DNA of 13,079 nt from NCBI GenBank assembly GCA_937901625.1, contig CALDIE010000180.1, forward strand, positions 1 through 13,079. The letters are read 5' to 3'. Shown here piece by piece: positions 1 through 6,903 of the stretch. The position numbers and the translations under genes were made by a program. This stretch comes from an uncultured Lachnospiraceae bacterium. GTDB taxonomy: Bacteria > Bacillota > Clostridia > Lachnospirales > Lachnospiraceae. Positions within the stretch are counted from its first letter, which is position 1. Every line of letters starts with the position of its first letter. The notes beneath the pieces were generated by a model. That model was not told the DNA's origin, did no database searches, and saw only the letters and a list, made by a program, of their open reading frames with translations.

Positions 1-881
1 TACATCACACACCCGGGGAGTCCGAGAATCGGTATTTTTTTCTCTCCCTCCCTAAGATACGCTAACAGAAACATGGCTCCCGGAAGTACGGGTGCGCCAT
101 AACTGATCACTTCGGCTCCCGTATCCCTGACGGCACCGGGTGTTTTATCATCCGGATCTACGCTCATACCGCCCGTACAGATCACCATATCCGCGCCCTC
201 TTTGATAAAGTTCAAAACGGAAGATGTGATGGCCTCCCGATCATCATCAAGAATCACCTGTCCCATCACCTCGGTGTCATAGTCGGAGAGTTTTTTCATG
301 ACCGCCGGTCCAAAGGCATCCTCGATCCTGCCGTGGTAAACCTCACTTCCGGTCGTCACGATCCCAACCTTTTTATGGTGAAAGGGAAGGATCTTTAGGA
401 TCGTATCCTCTCCCCCCAGGTCTTTTGCCTTCCTCATCTTTTCCTCTTCGATCACCAACGGAATGATACGCGTTCCCGCAAGACGTTCCCCCTTTTTTAC
501 GGGAAAATCACCATGGATCGTCGCGATCATCATCTCACCTAAGGCATTTACCGCCGTAAGGCTTTTGCGCTCGATCTTAAGCAGACCGTCAATACCCGCA
601 CGGATCTCAATCTTACCCTCCGAAGGCTCACCGGCTGTCATATGCTCATCCATACAGAGATCACGAAGAACGGCAGCGGCCTCATCCTCATGAAGGATCC
701 CTTCCGTCTTTTCCCAGATATAGAGATGTTCTTTTCCGACGGATAACAGGACCGGAATATCTTCCTGCGTCACGATATGTCCCTTTTTAAATACCGGACC
801 TTTAAACTTTCCCGGGAGGATCTGCGTGATATCCTGGCACAGTACGTGTCCGACCGCGTCTTCTGTCTTAATGAGTTTCAT
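1..881 (-). CDS. Molybdopterin-binding protein (MoaB/Mog fold), 3' end cut by window edge
   Basis: The first 293 residues of a protein from the clostridial molybdopterin-binding family (usually about 340 residues), read from ATG at 881 and still open at base 1. Residues 1-60 form a small N-terminal domain (KTEDAVGHVLCQDIT). The MoaB/Mog/MoeA-like domain starts near residue 172 with VGIVTTGSEVYHGRIEDAF. It continues with the phosphate-binding loop ICTGGMSVDPDD (234-245), then VLPGAMFLLAYL and, at the edge, PILGLPGCVM. The TGSE and TGGMS loops are where this fold binds molybdopterin. The family is known from its fold and its company with Moco genes, but its exact reaction is not settled; it may be a MoeA-like paralogue or a carrier. 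It starts 15 bases after the mobA-mobB stop, behind GGGAG, so it is last in the visible part of the Moco operon. Fold is certain, function is inferred. Confidence 0.85.
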   Translation of the reverse strand, partial: MKLIKTEDAVGHVLCQDITQILPGKFKGPVFKKGHIVTQEDIPVLLSVGKEHLYIWEKTEGILHEDEAAAVLRDLCMDEHMTAGEPSEGKIEIRAGIDGLLKIERKSLTAVNALGEMMIATIHGDFPVKKGERLAGTRIIPLVIEEEKMRKAKDLGGEDTILKILPFHHKKVGIVTTGSEVYHGRIEDAFGPAVMKKLSDYDTEVMGQVILDDDREAITSSVLNFIKEGADMVICTGGMSVDPDDKTPGAVRDTGAEVISYGAPVLPGAMFLLAYLREGEKKIPILGLPGCVM

Positions 882-896
882 ACTTTCTCACTCCCT

Positions 897-1952
897 TTAA
901 TGGCAAACCAGTCGATCCAATATGCAACAAAAAATCCCATCGATATCATCCATACCGAATACCGGACAAGTTGATTCAAACGGGATATTCGCATCGGTGG
1001 CTATACAGATCAAGGTCTTCGGATCACAGACCGGATGGTCTCCTGCCGCGCTTCGCACAATCTCGACTTTGGGATAGGAGGAATCTTTCAATCCCTCTAT
1101 GATGATCACATTTTTATCCCGCATCCGCTCGATCAGTTCCCCGATCGAAGGACCTCGCCTTTCGTGCACAAAAACCTGTGTAGCGGAAAAAATGCTGACC
1201 GCATCAGCTCCCGCACGGTAAAAACGCTCCGAATCCGTTCCTTCTATGTCACATGTAAAATCGTGACCGTCGTGTTTGATCACACCCACCGACAGTCCGC
1301 GATCTATAAATTCATTGATCAGTTTCTCTATCAAAAAGGTCTTTCCGCTGTTTTTGATCCCGGAAACACAAAAAACCACAGGTCCGCCTATGGACAGAAA
1401 CTCATCTCTCGTATTGATGTTTCTGACACAGTTTTTATCAAAACAGCTGTAGGAAAGATCTACATATTTCGTTCTGGCGCCGGCTAAAATCCCGTTCAGC
1501 CGGTATTTCCCCTTCGCGATCAATTCCTCGATCAGGGGTAACAGGGATTTATGATAGATCGCGCACAAGGGATGCGCTCTTTTTTCATCACAAAAAACAT
1601 ATGCGTCATAATCCGAGGAGACAAACTCCGCAAGATAATACGCCATCTCTTTTTTGAGGAAGGGCATATCTGCCGCGCATACAAATACATACTCTTCCGC
1701 TGCGTATAAAAGTGCCTGCCGGATACCCTCGATCGGACCGATGGAATCGTGCTCATCCGCAACGGTTTCCAATCCAAGATCGGCATAATCCCCTTTTTTG
1801 GCAACAGATAAAAAAACATCTCCACAAGGGCGAAACTCCCTTGTCAGACGATCGATAAAGCGTTCATTATTCAGTTGTAACAGCGCCTTGTCCTGTCCCA
1901 TACGGGAGGATTTGCCTCCGACAAGGATCGCCGTGGAAAAACGGATCGCCAT
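897..1952 (-). CDS. mobAB: Fused MobA-MobB: molybdenum cofactor guanylyltransferase plus MobB GTPase
   Basis: A 351-residue two-domain protein. Residues 1-190 are MobA, which transfers GMP from GTP to molybdopterin to make the guanine dinucleotide cofactor. The nucleotide loop GGKSSRMGQDK is at 12-22, followed by GPIEGI (72-77), AADMPFL (93-99), HPLCAIY (127-133) and NINT (178-181). Residues 192-351 are MobB, a P-loop GTPase that assists MobA, with the P-loop GIKNSGKT (198-205), VGVIKHDGH (222-230), the GTDSERFYRAGA block (238-249) and EGLKDSSYPKVEIVR (286-300). The frame is also open to a TTG at 1970, but GGAGAGG lies 9 bases before the ATG at 1952, so that start was chosen. It sits between moeA (45-base gap) and the molybdopterin-binding gene (15-base gap). 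Such fusions are known in Firmicutes. Both domains look complete and active. Confidence 0.93.
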   Translation of the reverse strand: MAIRFSTAILVGGKSSRMGQDKALLQLNNERFIDRLTREFRPCGDVFLSVAKKGDYADLGLETVADEHDSIGPIEGIRQALLYAAEEYVFVCAADMPFLKKEMAYYLAEFVSSDYDAYVFCDEKRAHPLCAIYHKSLLPLIEELIAKGKYRLNGILAGARTKYVDLSYSCFDKNCVRNINTRDEFLSIGGPVVFCVSGIKNSGKTFLIEKLINEFIDRGLSVGVIKHDGHDFTCDIEGTDSERFYRAGADAVSIFSATQVFVHERRGPSIGELIERMRDKNVIIIEGLKDSSYPKVEIVRSAAGDHPVCDPKTLICIATDANIPFESTCPVFGMDDIDGIFCCILDRLVCH

Positions 1953-1961
1953 CTCGCTTAT

Positions 1962-1968
1962 CCTCTCC
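1962..1968 (-). promoter_or_regulatory. Ribosome binding site deciding the mobA-mobB start
   Basis: GGAGAGG on the minus strand lies 9 bases before ATG 1952. The alternative TTG at 1970 overlaps this site, which rules against the longer reading. Confidence 0.8.
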
Positions 1969-1997
1969 AACTTCGTAAGTATGTCTTTTTTTCTTCC

Positions 1998-3221
1998 TTA
2001 AAGGCTTCCAAAGAGCCGTACCCGTACGGTATCTCCGACCTGAACGCTTCGTCCGGCTTCCAGATCGATAAAGCAATTGCACTTCGTTAAGTTACTGATC
2101 ACGGATGAGGCATGGACTTTGTCTACCAGTCGGACCTCTCCGTTTTTGTAACTCGCGCGCAAAAGCCTTCTGTGGTGATTGACTTTTTTGTATTCACTTC
2201 CAAGTACCGCCTCGGTCTTTAACGGGATCAGCTCATCGGAGTGCATAAACTTAGCCAGCACATCCCAGAAATAACACTCAAAATTGGCTATTGCCGCATA
2301 GGGGTTTCCGGAAAGCGAGAGAATGATCTTTTGGTTGAGAACGGACGCAAGAGTCGGCGTTCCCGGCTGAATATCCGCTCCCTGAAAAAGTACTTCCGCT
2401 CCCATGGCTTTTACTACGGCCGGTACGATATCCCTTTTTCCGACACTGACGCCGCCGGTCGTGATCAGCAGATCGGCCTCTTTAAGCGCCTTGGCGATGG
2501 CGTCTGTTAATACTTCTTCCTCATCCGCGCAGACTTTCCGTTCCGTAACAATGACTCCCTTTTGCTTAAGGCTCGCCTCCAAAAAGAAAGAGATTGTATT
2601 AAAGATCTTTCCGCAGGCAGGTGCGTCTCCGGGGTTTAATAACTCCGATCCCGTAGACAGGATGGCTACCCGCATAGGCGCATAGACTTCCACCCCGGCC
2701 ATGCCCGTTTCTGCCAAAAGAGCGATATGCCCCGGATGGATCCTTGTTCCTTCCGTAAGGAGCGTAGAGCCTTTTCTTAAATCCTCTCCTGTGGCACATA
2801 GATTTTGAAGATGTTTAATACCCGCAAAAACCTTCACTGTCTCCATCCCGTAATCCGTATCTTCCTGTTTAAGAATGGCATCATACCCTTCGGGAACAGC
2901 TGCGCCTGTCATGATGCGAACGGCAGTGGCTTTTCCGGTATCCCACTTTGGCTCCGGTACATCGCCTGCAAGAACCTCCCCGCTTACCGTAAGAAGGACA
3001 GGAGATTCTTTCGATGCGCCCGCAAGATCCTCGCTGTGAACCGCATATCCGTCCATCGCCGAACGGGGAAAAGAGGGTACATCCAGATCGGATAGGATCG
3101 TCTTAGCGGCAATACGCCCCAGCGCGTCTTCGATCGAAACATACTCCGTCTTATGCGTCGGAGTGACCTTATCCAAAAGCCTGTCTAAGCATTCCTCTAT
3201 CTGCATCTTTGTCCCATCCAC
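1998..3221 (-). CDS. moeA: MoeA, molybdopterin molybdotransferase
   Basis: A 407-residue cytoplasmic enzyme that inserts molybdate into adenylylated molybdopterin. All MoeA blocks are present in order: DVPSFPRSAMDGYAV (47-61), IMTGAAVPEGYDAILKQED (103-121), the middle domain ending GHIALLAETGMAGVEVY, VAILSTGSELL (185-195), LLITTGGVSVGKRD (251-264), DIQPGTP (283-289) and LSLSGNPYAA (301-310). The usual PGKP reads PGTP, and the preceding lysine is glutamine (Q285), so two positions that are lysine in E. coli MoeA differ. I believe this is a recurring clostridial variant and not a broken gene. The GTG at 3221 was chosen because AGAGG stands 6 bases before it; an in-frame ATG at 3206 has no well-spaced site and remains possible. 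It follows the nitroreductase by 33 bases and precedes mobA-mobB, so it is the second gene of the Moco run. Confidence 0.93.
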   Translation of the reverse strand: MDGTKMQIEECLDRLLDKVTPTHKTEYVSIEDALGRIAAKTILSDLDVPSFPRSAMDGYAVHSEDLAGASKESPVLLTVSGEVLAGDVPEPKWDTGKATAVRIMTGAAVPEGYDAILKQEDTDYGMETVKVFAGIKHLQNLCATGEDLRKGSTLLTEGTRIHPGHIALLAETGMAGVEVYAPMRVAILSTGSELLNPGDAPACGKIFNTISFFLEASLKQKGVIVTERKVCADEEEVLTDAIAKALKEADLLITTGGVSVGKRDIVPAVVKAMGAEVLFQGADIQPGTPTLASVLNQKIILSLSGNPYAAIANFECYFWDVLAKFMHSDELIPLKTEAVLGSEYKKVNHHRRLLRASYKNGEVRLVDKVHASSVISNLTKCNCFIDLEAGRSVQVGDTVRVRLFGSL

Positions 3222-3227
3222 CTCTTT

Positions 3228-3232
3228 CCTCT
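3228..3232 (-). promoter_or_regulatory. Ribosome binding site supporting the GTG start of moeA
   Basis: AGAGG on the minus strand lies 6 bases before GTG 3221. The rival ATG at 3206 has its nearest purine-rich match about 14 bases away, too far for a good site. Confidence 0.55.
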
Positions 3233-3254
3233 GTTCATGCGAAAGAACTTTGTT

Positions 3255-3782
3255 TTATAAAAACGTCACGCGCCTCTCCTGCTCGTAGGTATGCGGTTCT
3301 TTTTCCACCGCTTTATATCCTACGGCCAGCGCGATCTCATACTCATACCCTTCCGGAAAAGCGAACAGGCGCTCAAACTCTTCCCTGTTTTCTCCTCGGA
3401 AGACATCATATACGCTTCCGATGATAAGGCTTCCAAGTCCCAGTTCCTCCGCTGTCAAAGACATGTTCTCGACGGCGATCCCGGCGTCTACCTCATTCCA
3501 GTGGAAGGATTTGTCCGCGCTTAAAAGGATCAGGACGGGCGCCTCATAATAAAAATTATGCGGGAGGTTGGACTGACCGCGAAGGCGGTTCTTTTCCTCA
3601 TCCAGCTTCTTTAATGCAGGGTCATTACCCTTAACCACCGTAAAGTGGATCTCCTGACGGTTGACCGCGGTCGGTGCCTTTAAACCGGCCTCTAAGATCT
3701 TCTGAAGGTCTTCTTCTTTTACTTCTTCCTTCGTATATCCTCTTGTTGAACTTCTGCTTGTGATCGCTTCCTCTACTCTCAT
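3255..3782 (-). CDS. Nitroreductase-family flavoprotein
   Basis: A 175-residue protein of the FMN-dependent nitroreductase family, which works as a homodimer and reduces nitro compounds, quinones or other small molecules with NAD(P)H. The N-terminal FMN phosphate-binding block is SRSSTRGYT (9-17), followed by APTAVNRQ near residue 37 and the conserved DAGIAVENMSLTAEELGLGSLIIGSV stretch. The C-terminus gives EIALAVGYK. The length fits the shorter clostridial subgroup. The ATG at 3782 follows AGGAGAGG at good spacing. It is the first gene after the tRNA terminator and is 33 bases ahead of moeA, so it is probably transcribed with the Moco genes. Whether it has a role in cofactor chemistry or is only a passenger cannot be told. 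The substrate is unknown. No convincing promoter is visible in the 81 bases between the terminator (3864) and its start. Confidence 0.88.
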   Translation of the reverse strand: MRVEEAITSRSSTRGYTKEEVKEEDLQKILEAGLKAPTAVNRQEIHFTVVKGNDPALKKLDEEKNRLRGQSNLPHNFYYEAPVLILLSADKSFHWNEVDAGIAVENMSLTAEELGLGSLIIGSVYDVFRGENREEFERLFAFPEGYEYEIALAVGYKAVEKEPHTYEQERRVTFL

Positions 3783-3863
3783 CTTACCTCTCCTGTCCTC
3801 CGGTCTATCCGATACAACATTACCACAAACGCTTCTTTAAAGGGCAAACCCCTTCCTATTCAG

Positions 3864-3899
3864 AAAAAGCCTCCAAAGCACGTTTCGTTCTTTGAAGGC
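3864..3899 (-). terminator. Rho-independent terminator behind tRNA-Val
   Basis: On the minus strand a 10-base-pair stem (GCCTTCAAAG with CTTTGGAGGC, one G-U pair) closes an 11-base loop and is followed directly by TTTTTC. It begins 9 bases after the tRNA 3' end. On the plus strand the same stem has a C-A mismatch and no matching T run, so the direction is clearly minus. It probably ends both the tRNA transcript and any read-through from the pectin genes. Confidence 0.88.
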
Positions 3900-3908
3900 C
3901 CTGTTTTC

Positions 3909-3982
3909 TGGAAGCAATGGGGCTCGAACCCATGACCTCTCGCGTGTGAGGCGAACGCTCATCCCGGCTGAGCTATGCTTCC
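3909..3982 (-). tRNA. tRNA-Val (anticodon CAC)
   Basis: A complete 74-base cloverleaf. The acceptor stem GGAAGCA/TGCTTCC is perfect. The D stem is GCTC/GAGC. The anticodon stem TTCGC/GCGAG closes the seven-base loop CTCACAC, placing CAC at positions 34-36, which reads the valine codon GTG. The T arm is ATGGG-TTCGAGC-CCCAT, and the discriminator base is A. No CCA is encoded. The gene stands alone between the GH28 gene and the nitroreductase, has its own promoter overlapping the GH28 stop codon, and is followed by a strong terminator. Confidence 0.97.
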
Positions 3983-3996
3983 TTTATTACACAGTA

Positions 3997-4024
3997 ATTA
4001 TAGCATCTCCTTAGGATTGTGCAA
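3997..4024 (-). promoter_or_regulatory. Promoter of tRNA-Val, overlapping the GH28 stop codon
   Basis: On the minus strand TTGCAC (4024-4019), a 16-base spacer and a perfect TATAAT (4002-3997) form a strong sigma-A type promoter. Transcription would start near 3990, leaving a leader of about 8 bases before the mature tRNA. The TAA stop codon of GH28 (4000-3998) lies inside the -10 hexamer, so coding sequence and promoter share bases. Confidence 0.8.
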
Positions 4025-5599
4025 GTATCGCAACCCTTCGACCTCTTGTTTCGTGACATTTTGAAGCTCCGGCTTTTCATCGGCCGCATCGGTAAAAATA
4101 ACATTCTTCACAACTAATGTATCGATATTCTTGACATAGATACTCCTGCCGCTTAACTTCGGGAAATCGTCCATCATGATCGGACATTGGGGCGTACGCT
4201 CTGCTTCCTGTCTGTACGATGCTGTGATATTTTCCAGAACGATCTTTTTGATCGGTGCCTCCGGCAGACCGTAAGCGCACAGGAAAGAGGCGCCCGCTCC
4301 GGTGGCGTTGATATTGTGGATCTCCATCGTACCGATCCTGGGCGTGCGGTAATCAACCGGTGTCTCTTCCTGACTCTGTACGTACGGGCTGTGTCCGTCC
4401 GGATCGCAGTAATAGAACATATTCACCGTTACCGGCATCGGCACGCCATCCATGCGGATATTTTCAAATACCAGATTGTCAAGTACCGAACGCTCACCGC
4501 GACCGCGTCTGGTCTTGATACGAACACCCCTGTCGGTTTCCTTAAAGATGCACTGTGTCACATGCACATCTTCCACACCGCCGGCGATCTCGCTTCCCAC
4601 GGTAACGGATCCATGCCCTTTTTGCAAAAGGCAGTTTCGTACCTTGATGTCCTTTGTCTTTTTATAATGCTCCATAGCCATATATAGTTTTCCGCTCTTG
4701 ATGGCGATACAGTCATCTCCTACGGAGATCATTGTACCCAAAAGCAGTACATCCTCACAGCTCTCCGGATCAAATCCGTCCGTGTTCGGTGAATTGTACG
4801 GATTCTGAATATTTAAGCACAAAAACTGCAAATGATCAGAATAATAGGGGTGGAACGCCCAACAGGGGGAATTGCACGCGGTAAATCCCATCATCCTGAC
4901 GTCCTTAGAGTTATTTAAAAAGACAAGGTTCGGTCTCCATGCGACTCTCTTAACCTTCGCATTGACCCACCAGTCACTCTGATCGGCGTTACCATTGATG
5001 ATTCCTTCTCCGAAGATATCCAGATCCTCTGCGTCGATAGCTGTAATGAGTGACGCAAAACTGTTTAAGGGATTGCCTTCCCAGGAGCCCAGATTGTACT
5101 CCCTGCCATTATCATACAGATGACGAACGACACCCGGCAGGATCGGATAATCCGCCCTGTCCATAAGGCCCAAAAGCTCCGCTCCCTTGTCTACCCAAAA
5201 TGACATATGGCTCTTAAAGAAAAGCGGTCCGGATAAATAGGTCCCGGCGGGAAGATAAACCGTTCCATCCTTCGGACAGGCGCTGATAGCCGCCTGTATG
5301 GCCGCTGTGTCCACATGTACGCCGTCTCCCTTTGCGCCAAAGTATCGCACATCCAAAAAGAAACTCTCCTTTTTGGTCTTTACCTTTTCCTCGCTGACCG
5401 AGCCGTCGGCTTCTTCGATCTTAAGAACATAGGTTCTTTCGGGTTCAAGTCCGAATACCTCAATCGCATTCCTTTTGGTCTCCTTATACAGAACACCATC
5501 CAAATATACTTTGCAGGCATTTTCCGTCTCGAAAGCAGCCCCGTTTTCGCGTTCCGCTACCAACGCTCTGTTAAATACCGCGATCACATCAAATCCCAT
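3998..5599 (-). CDS. Glycoside hydrolase family 28 (polygalacturonase-type), cytoplasmic
   Basis: A 533-residue inverting hydrolase that cuts alpha-linked galacturonic acid. Residues 1-80 look like a small beta-sandwich (fibronectin III-like) domain. The right-handed beta-helix starts at DVRYFGAKGDG (83-93). The four GH28 active-site blocks are intact: NTDG (272-275), GDDC (294-297, paired catalytic aspartates), GHG (328-330) and RIK (360-362). The length and N-terminal domain match clostridial GH28 proteins of the exo-polygalacturonase / rhamnogalacturonan galacturonohydrolase kind. The exact bond cannot be read from sequence. There is no signal peptide, so it should act inside the cell on imported oligosaccharides. 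It starts 3 bases after the GH105 stop, so the two are translated from one message and probably act in sequence. The ATG at 5599 follows GAGAGGAAG inside the end of GH105. Confidence 0.93.
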   Translation of the reverse strand: MGFDVIAVFNRALVAERENGAAFETENACKVYLDGVLYKETKRNAIEVFGLEPERTYVLKIEEADGSVSEEKVKTKKESFFLDVRYFGAKGDGVHVDTAAIQAAISACPKDGTVYLPAGTYLSGPLFFKSHMSFWVDKGAELLGLMDRADYPILPGVVRHLYDNGREYNLGSWEGNPLNSFASLITAIDAEDLDIFGEGIINGNADQSDWWVNAKVKRVAWRPNLVFLNNSKDVRMMGFTACNSPCWAFHPYYSDHLQFLCLNIQNPYNSPNTDGFDPESCEDVLLLGTMISVGDDCIAIKSGKLYMAMEHYKKTKDIKVRNCLLQKGHGSVTVGSEIAGGVEDVHVTQCIFKETDRGVRIKTRRGRGERSVLDNLVFENIRMDGVPMPVTVNMFYYCDPDGHSPYVQSQEETPVDYRTPRIGTMEIHNINATGAGASFLCAYGLPEAPIKKIVLENITASYRQEAERTPQCPIMMDDFPKLSGRSIYVKNIDTLVVKNVIFTDAADEKPELQNVTKQEVEGLRYLHNPKEML

Positions 5600-5602
5600 G
5601 GT

Positions 5603-6748
5603 TTACACTTCCTCTCTTCGAAGCATTTCCGTATAGGCTAATAAGAAGGGTGCCACACCCTTTGCCTCATTTTCCACTACCGGCTCACTGAAGTAATACT
5701 CCAGAGATCCGTCTCTGTGGGTTGCGCCGCCAAGTCCGGCTACCAGGCAGATACCGGAGAGCTTTAAGGTTCCGTCCTCGTTCTTGGATAAATAACGATT
5801 TGCAATACCGTTAAAGGCTTTCTCTCCCATAGCAGCATAGCGGGGAGCAAGATATTCCAGACGTACAGCCTTAAGGATTGCGTAGGAGATCAACGCTGTT
5901 CCGGAAGTCTCCAGATAATTGCCTTTTGCATCCGCGCGATCCACGACCTGATAGAACATACCGCTCTCATCCTGGAACGGGATCAACGCGTCTACCAGTC
6001 CCTCTAAAAGTTTTTGCAAATATCTCTTCTCATAGTAAAGAGACTCATCCGTAGCCTGTGCCGTTTCAACAAGCGCCAAAGAAAACCATCCCAGAGATCT
6101 TAACCAGAAATTCGGGCTGCAGCCGGTCTCCGGATCTGCCCAGTACATCTCTCTGCTGTGGTCATATCCGTGATAATACAATCCGGTCTTGGGATCGCGC
6201 ATATTCTTTTCAACGTTCTTAAACTGATGGATTACATCCTGACACCCGGCCATCTTGTTGAATCTCGTCTCATAACGCATATAGAAAGGCTCTGCCATAT
6301 ACAGACCGTCCAGCCATACCTGGTTGGGATAGATGTCCTTGTGCCAGAAGCTCCCCTCTGCGGTTCTGGGCATGGTGTCCAACTGCGTGCGCACATGGTC
6401 GAGTGCCAGCTTATACTTCTCATCCTGCGTCTTGTCATAGAGATAAAAAAGGTTGCTGGCCGTATTGATGTTATCAAGGTTGTACTCCTTGACATTATAG
6501 GTCTTGATAGTTCCGTCCTCCTGAACAAAGAAATCAACAAAATCCTTTGCAAAGGTGAAATAACGTTCCTCCCCCGTGATCTCATAGAGGGCAAGCAACG
6601 CCGTGATCATACATCCGTCGATATAATTCCACTTGTTGGGTCTTCCCAGACGGATCATCTCCTTATTCCACATCGGTTTCTCTGCACTGGAGTTTTCCAG
6701 CAGATAGTCCACATACTCCTGAATCTGTGCTTTAACTTCTTTGTTCAT
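5603..6748 (-). CDS. Glycoside hydrolase family 105, unsaturated rhamnogalacturonyl/galacturonyl hydrolase
   Basis: A 381-residue (alpha/alpha)6-barrel enzyme like B. subtilis YteR and YesR. These remove the 4,5-unsaturated uronic acid left at the non-reducing end by pectin lyases, by hydration of the double bond. Asp147 in NQVWLDGLYMAEPF should match the catalytic Asp143 of YteR. Other family blocks are KWNYIDGCM (39-47), the WLRSLGWF helix near 215-222, ETSGTA (280-285) and SEPVVENEAKG (354-364). The frame stays open upstream to 6946, but those 66 residues are low-complexity intergenic translation. The ATG at 6748 has AAAGGA 6 bases before it and starts where family members start. No signal peptide, so it is cytoplasmic. 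It is 155 bases downstream of the isomerase, with a candidate promoter between them, and translationally linked to GH28. It implies that a lyase, its own or another organism's, makes its substrate. Confidence 0.93.
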   Translation of the reverse strand: MNKEVKAQIQEYVDYLLENSSAEKPMWNKEMIRLGRPNKWNYIDGCMITALLALYEITGEERYFTFAKDFVDFFVQEDGTIKTYNVKEYNLDNINTASNLFYLYDKTQDEKYKLALDHVRTQLDTMPRTAEGSFWHKDIYPNQVWLDGLYMAEPFYMRYETRFNKMAGCQDVIHQFKNVEKNMRDPKTGLYYHGYDHSREMYWADPETGCSPNFWLRSLGWFSLALVETAQATDESLYYEKRYLQKLLEGLVDALIPFQDESGMFYQVVDRADAKGNYLETSGTALISYAILKAVRLEYLAPRYAAMGEKAFNGIANRYLSKNEDGTLKLSGICLVAGLGGATHRDGSLEYYFSEPVVENEAKGVAPFLLAYTEMLRREEV

Positions 6749-6754
6749 CCTTAT

Positions 6755-6760
6755 TCCTTT
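6755..6760 (-). promoter_or_regulatory. Ribosome binding site deciding the GH105 start
   Basis: AAAGGA on the minus strand, directly preceded by AGAGGA, lies 6 bases before ATG 6748. It supports the 381-residue protein over the 447-residue reading that would start at 6946. Confidence 0.7.
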
Positions 6761-6794
6761 TCCTCTCTTTGTGGTTGGCAGGCTTTTTTGTGTC

Positions 6795-6828
6795 TCTGCA
6801 TTTATAAGTTTCTGCTCATTTATGAGTT
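6795..6828 (-). repeat. Tandem imperfect direct repeat in the GH105 leader
   Basis: Two adjacent copies on the minus strand: AACTCATAAATGAGCAGA (6828-6811) and AACTTATAAATGCAGA (6810-6795). They differ by one substitution and a two-base gap. The first copy is itself palindromic (CTCAT..ATGAG). They lie just downstream of the candidate -10 box and 47 bases before the GH105 start, a position where a regulator could bind. They may equally be a small local duplication. Confidence 0.6.
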
Positions 6829-6835
6829 CTATTCT

Positions 6836-6865
6836 TTTATATATGCAAAAGTTGCCTTTTGACAT
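6836..6865 (-). promoter_or_regulatory. Candidate promoter for GH105-GH28
   Basis: In the 155-base gap after the isomerase, the minus strand has ATGTCA (6865-6860, 4 of 6 to consensus) and the AT-rich CATATATAAAAG. That gives TATATA at a 16-base spacing or TATAAA at an 18-base spacing. The -35 is weak, which would fit an activated promoter. A GC-rich 5-base-pair hairpin at 6900-6883 just behind the isomerase stop has no T run, so it is not a convincing terminator, and read-through from upstream is also likely. Confidence 0.35.
6846..6861 (-). repeat. Perfect inverted repeat inside the candidate promoter spacer
   Basis: CAAAAG-GCAA-CTTTTG on the minus strand: two 6-base arms round a 4-base centre, between the candidate -35 and -10 boxes. 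As DNA it could be an operator. As RNA, if transcribed from upstream, it would be a short hairpin with a GCAA tetraloop. Its position favours an operator, but nothing else supports it. Confidence 0.4.
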
Positions 6866-6903
6866 ATTGCCTGTAAATGTCTGCGGCTCTCTCCCGCCGC
6901 CCC

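Noticed and set aside
1035..1487. Plus-strand open frame of 150 codons
   Set aside because: It is the shadow of the MobB half of mobA-mobB; no domain was recognised.
3783..3863. Promoter or Moco-type riboswitch before the nitroreductase-moeA operon
   Set aside because: The 81 bases hold no hexamer pair better than three or four matches at sensible spacing, and they are too short for the known Moco RNA fold.
4187..4687. Plus-strand open frame of 166 codons
   Set aside because: It is antisense to the GH28 active-site region and has no recognisable motif or neighbour on that strand.
6158..6862. Plus-strand open frame of 234 codons, rich in hydrophobic residues
   Set aside because: It is antisense to GH105, which has intact family motifs. 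The frame shows no family resemblance and no ribosome binding site was found.
6883..6900. GC-rich hairpin (GCGGC, 8-base loop, GCCGC) after the isomerase as a terminator
   Set aside because: The stem has only five pairs and no T run follows on either side, so it should not terminate well.
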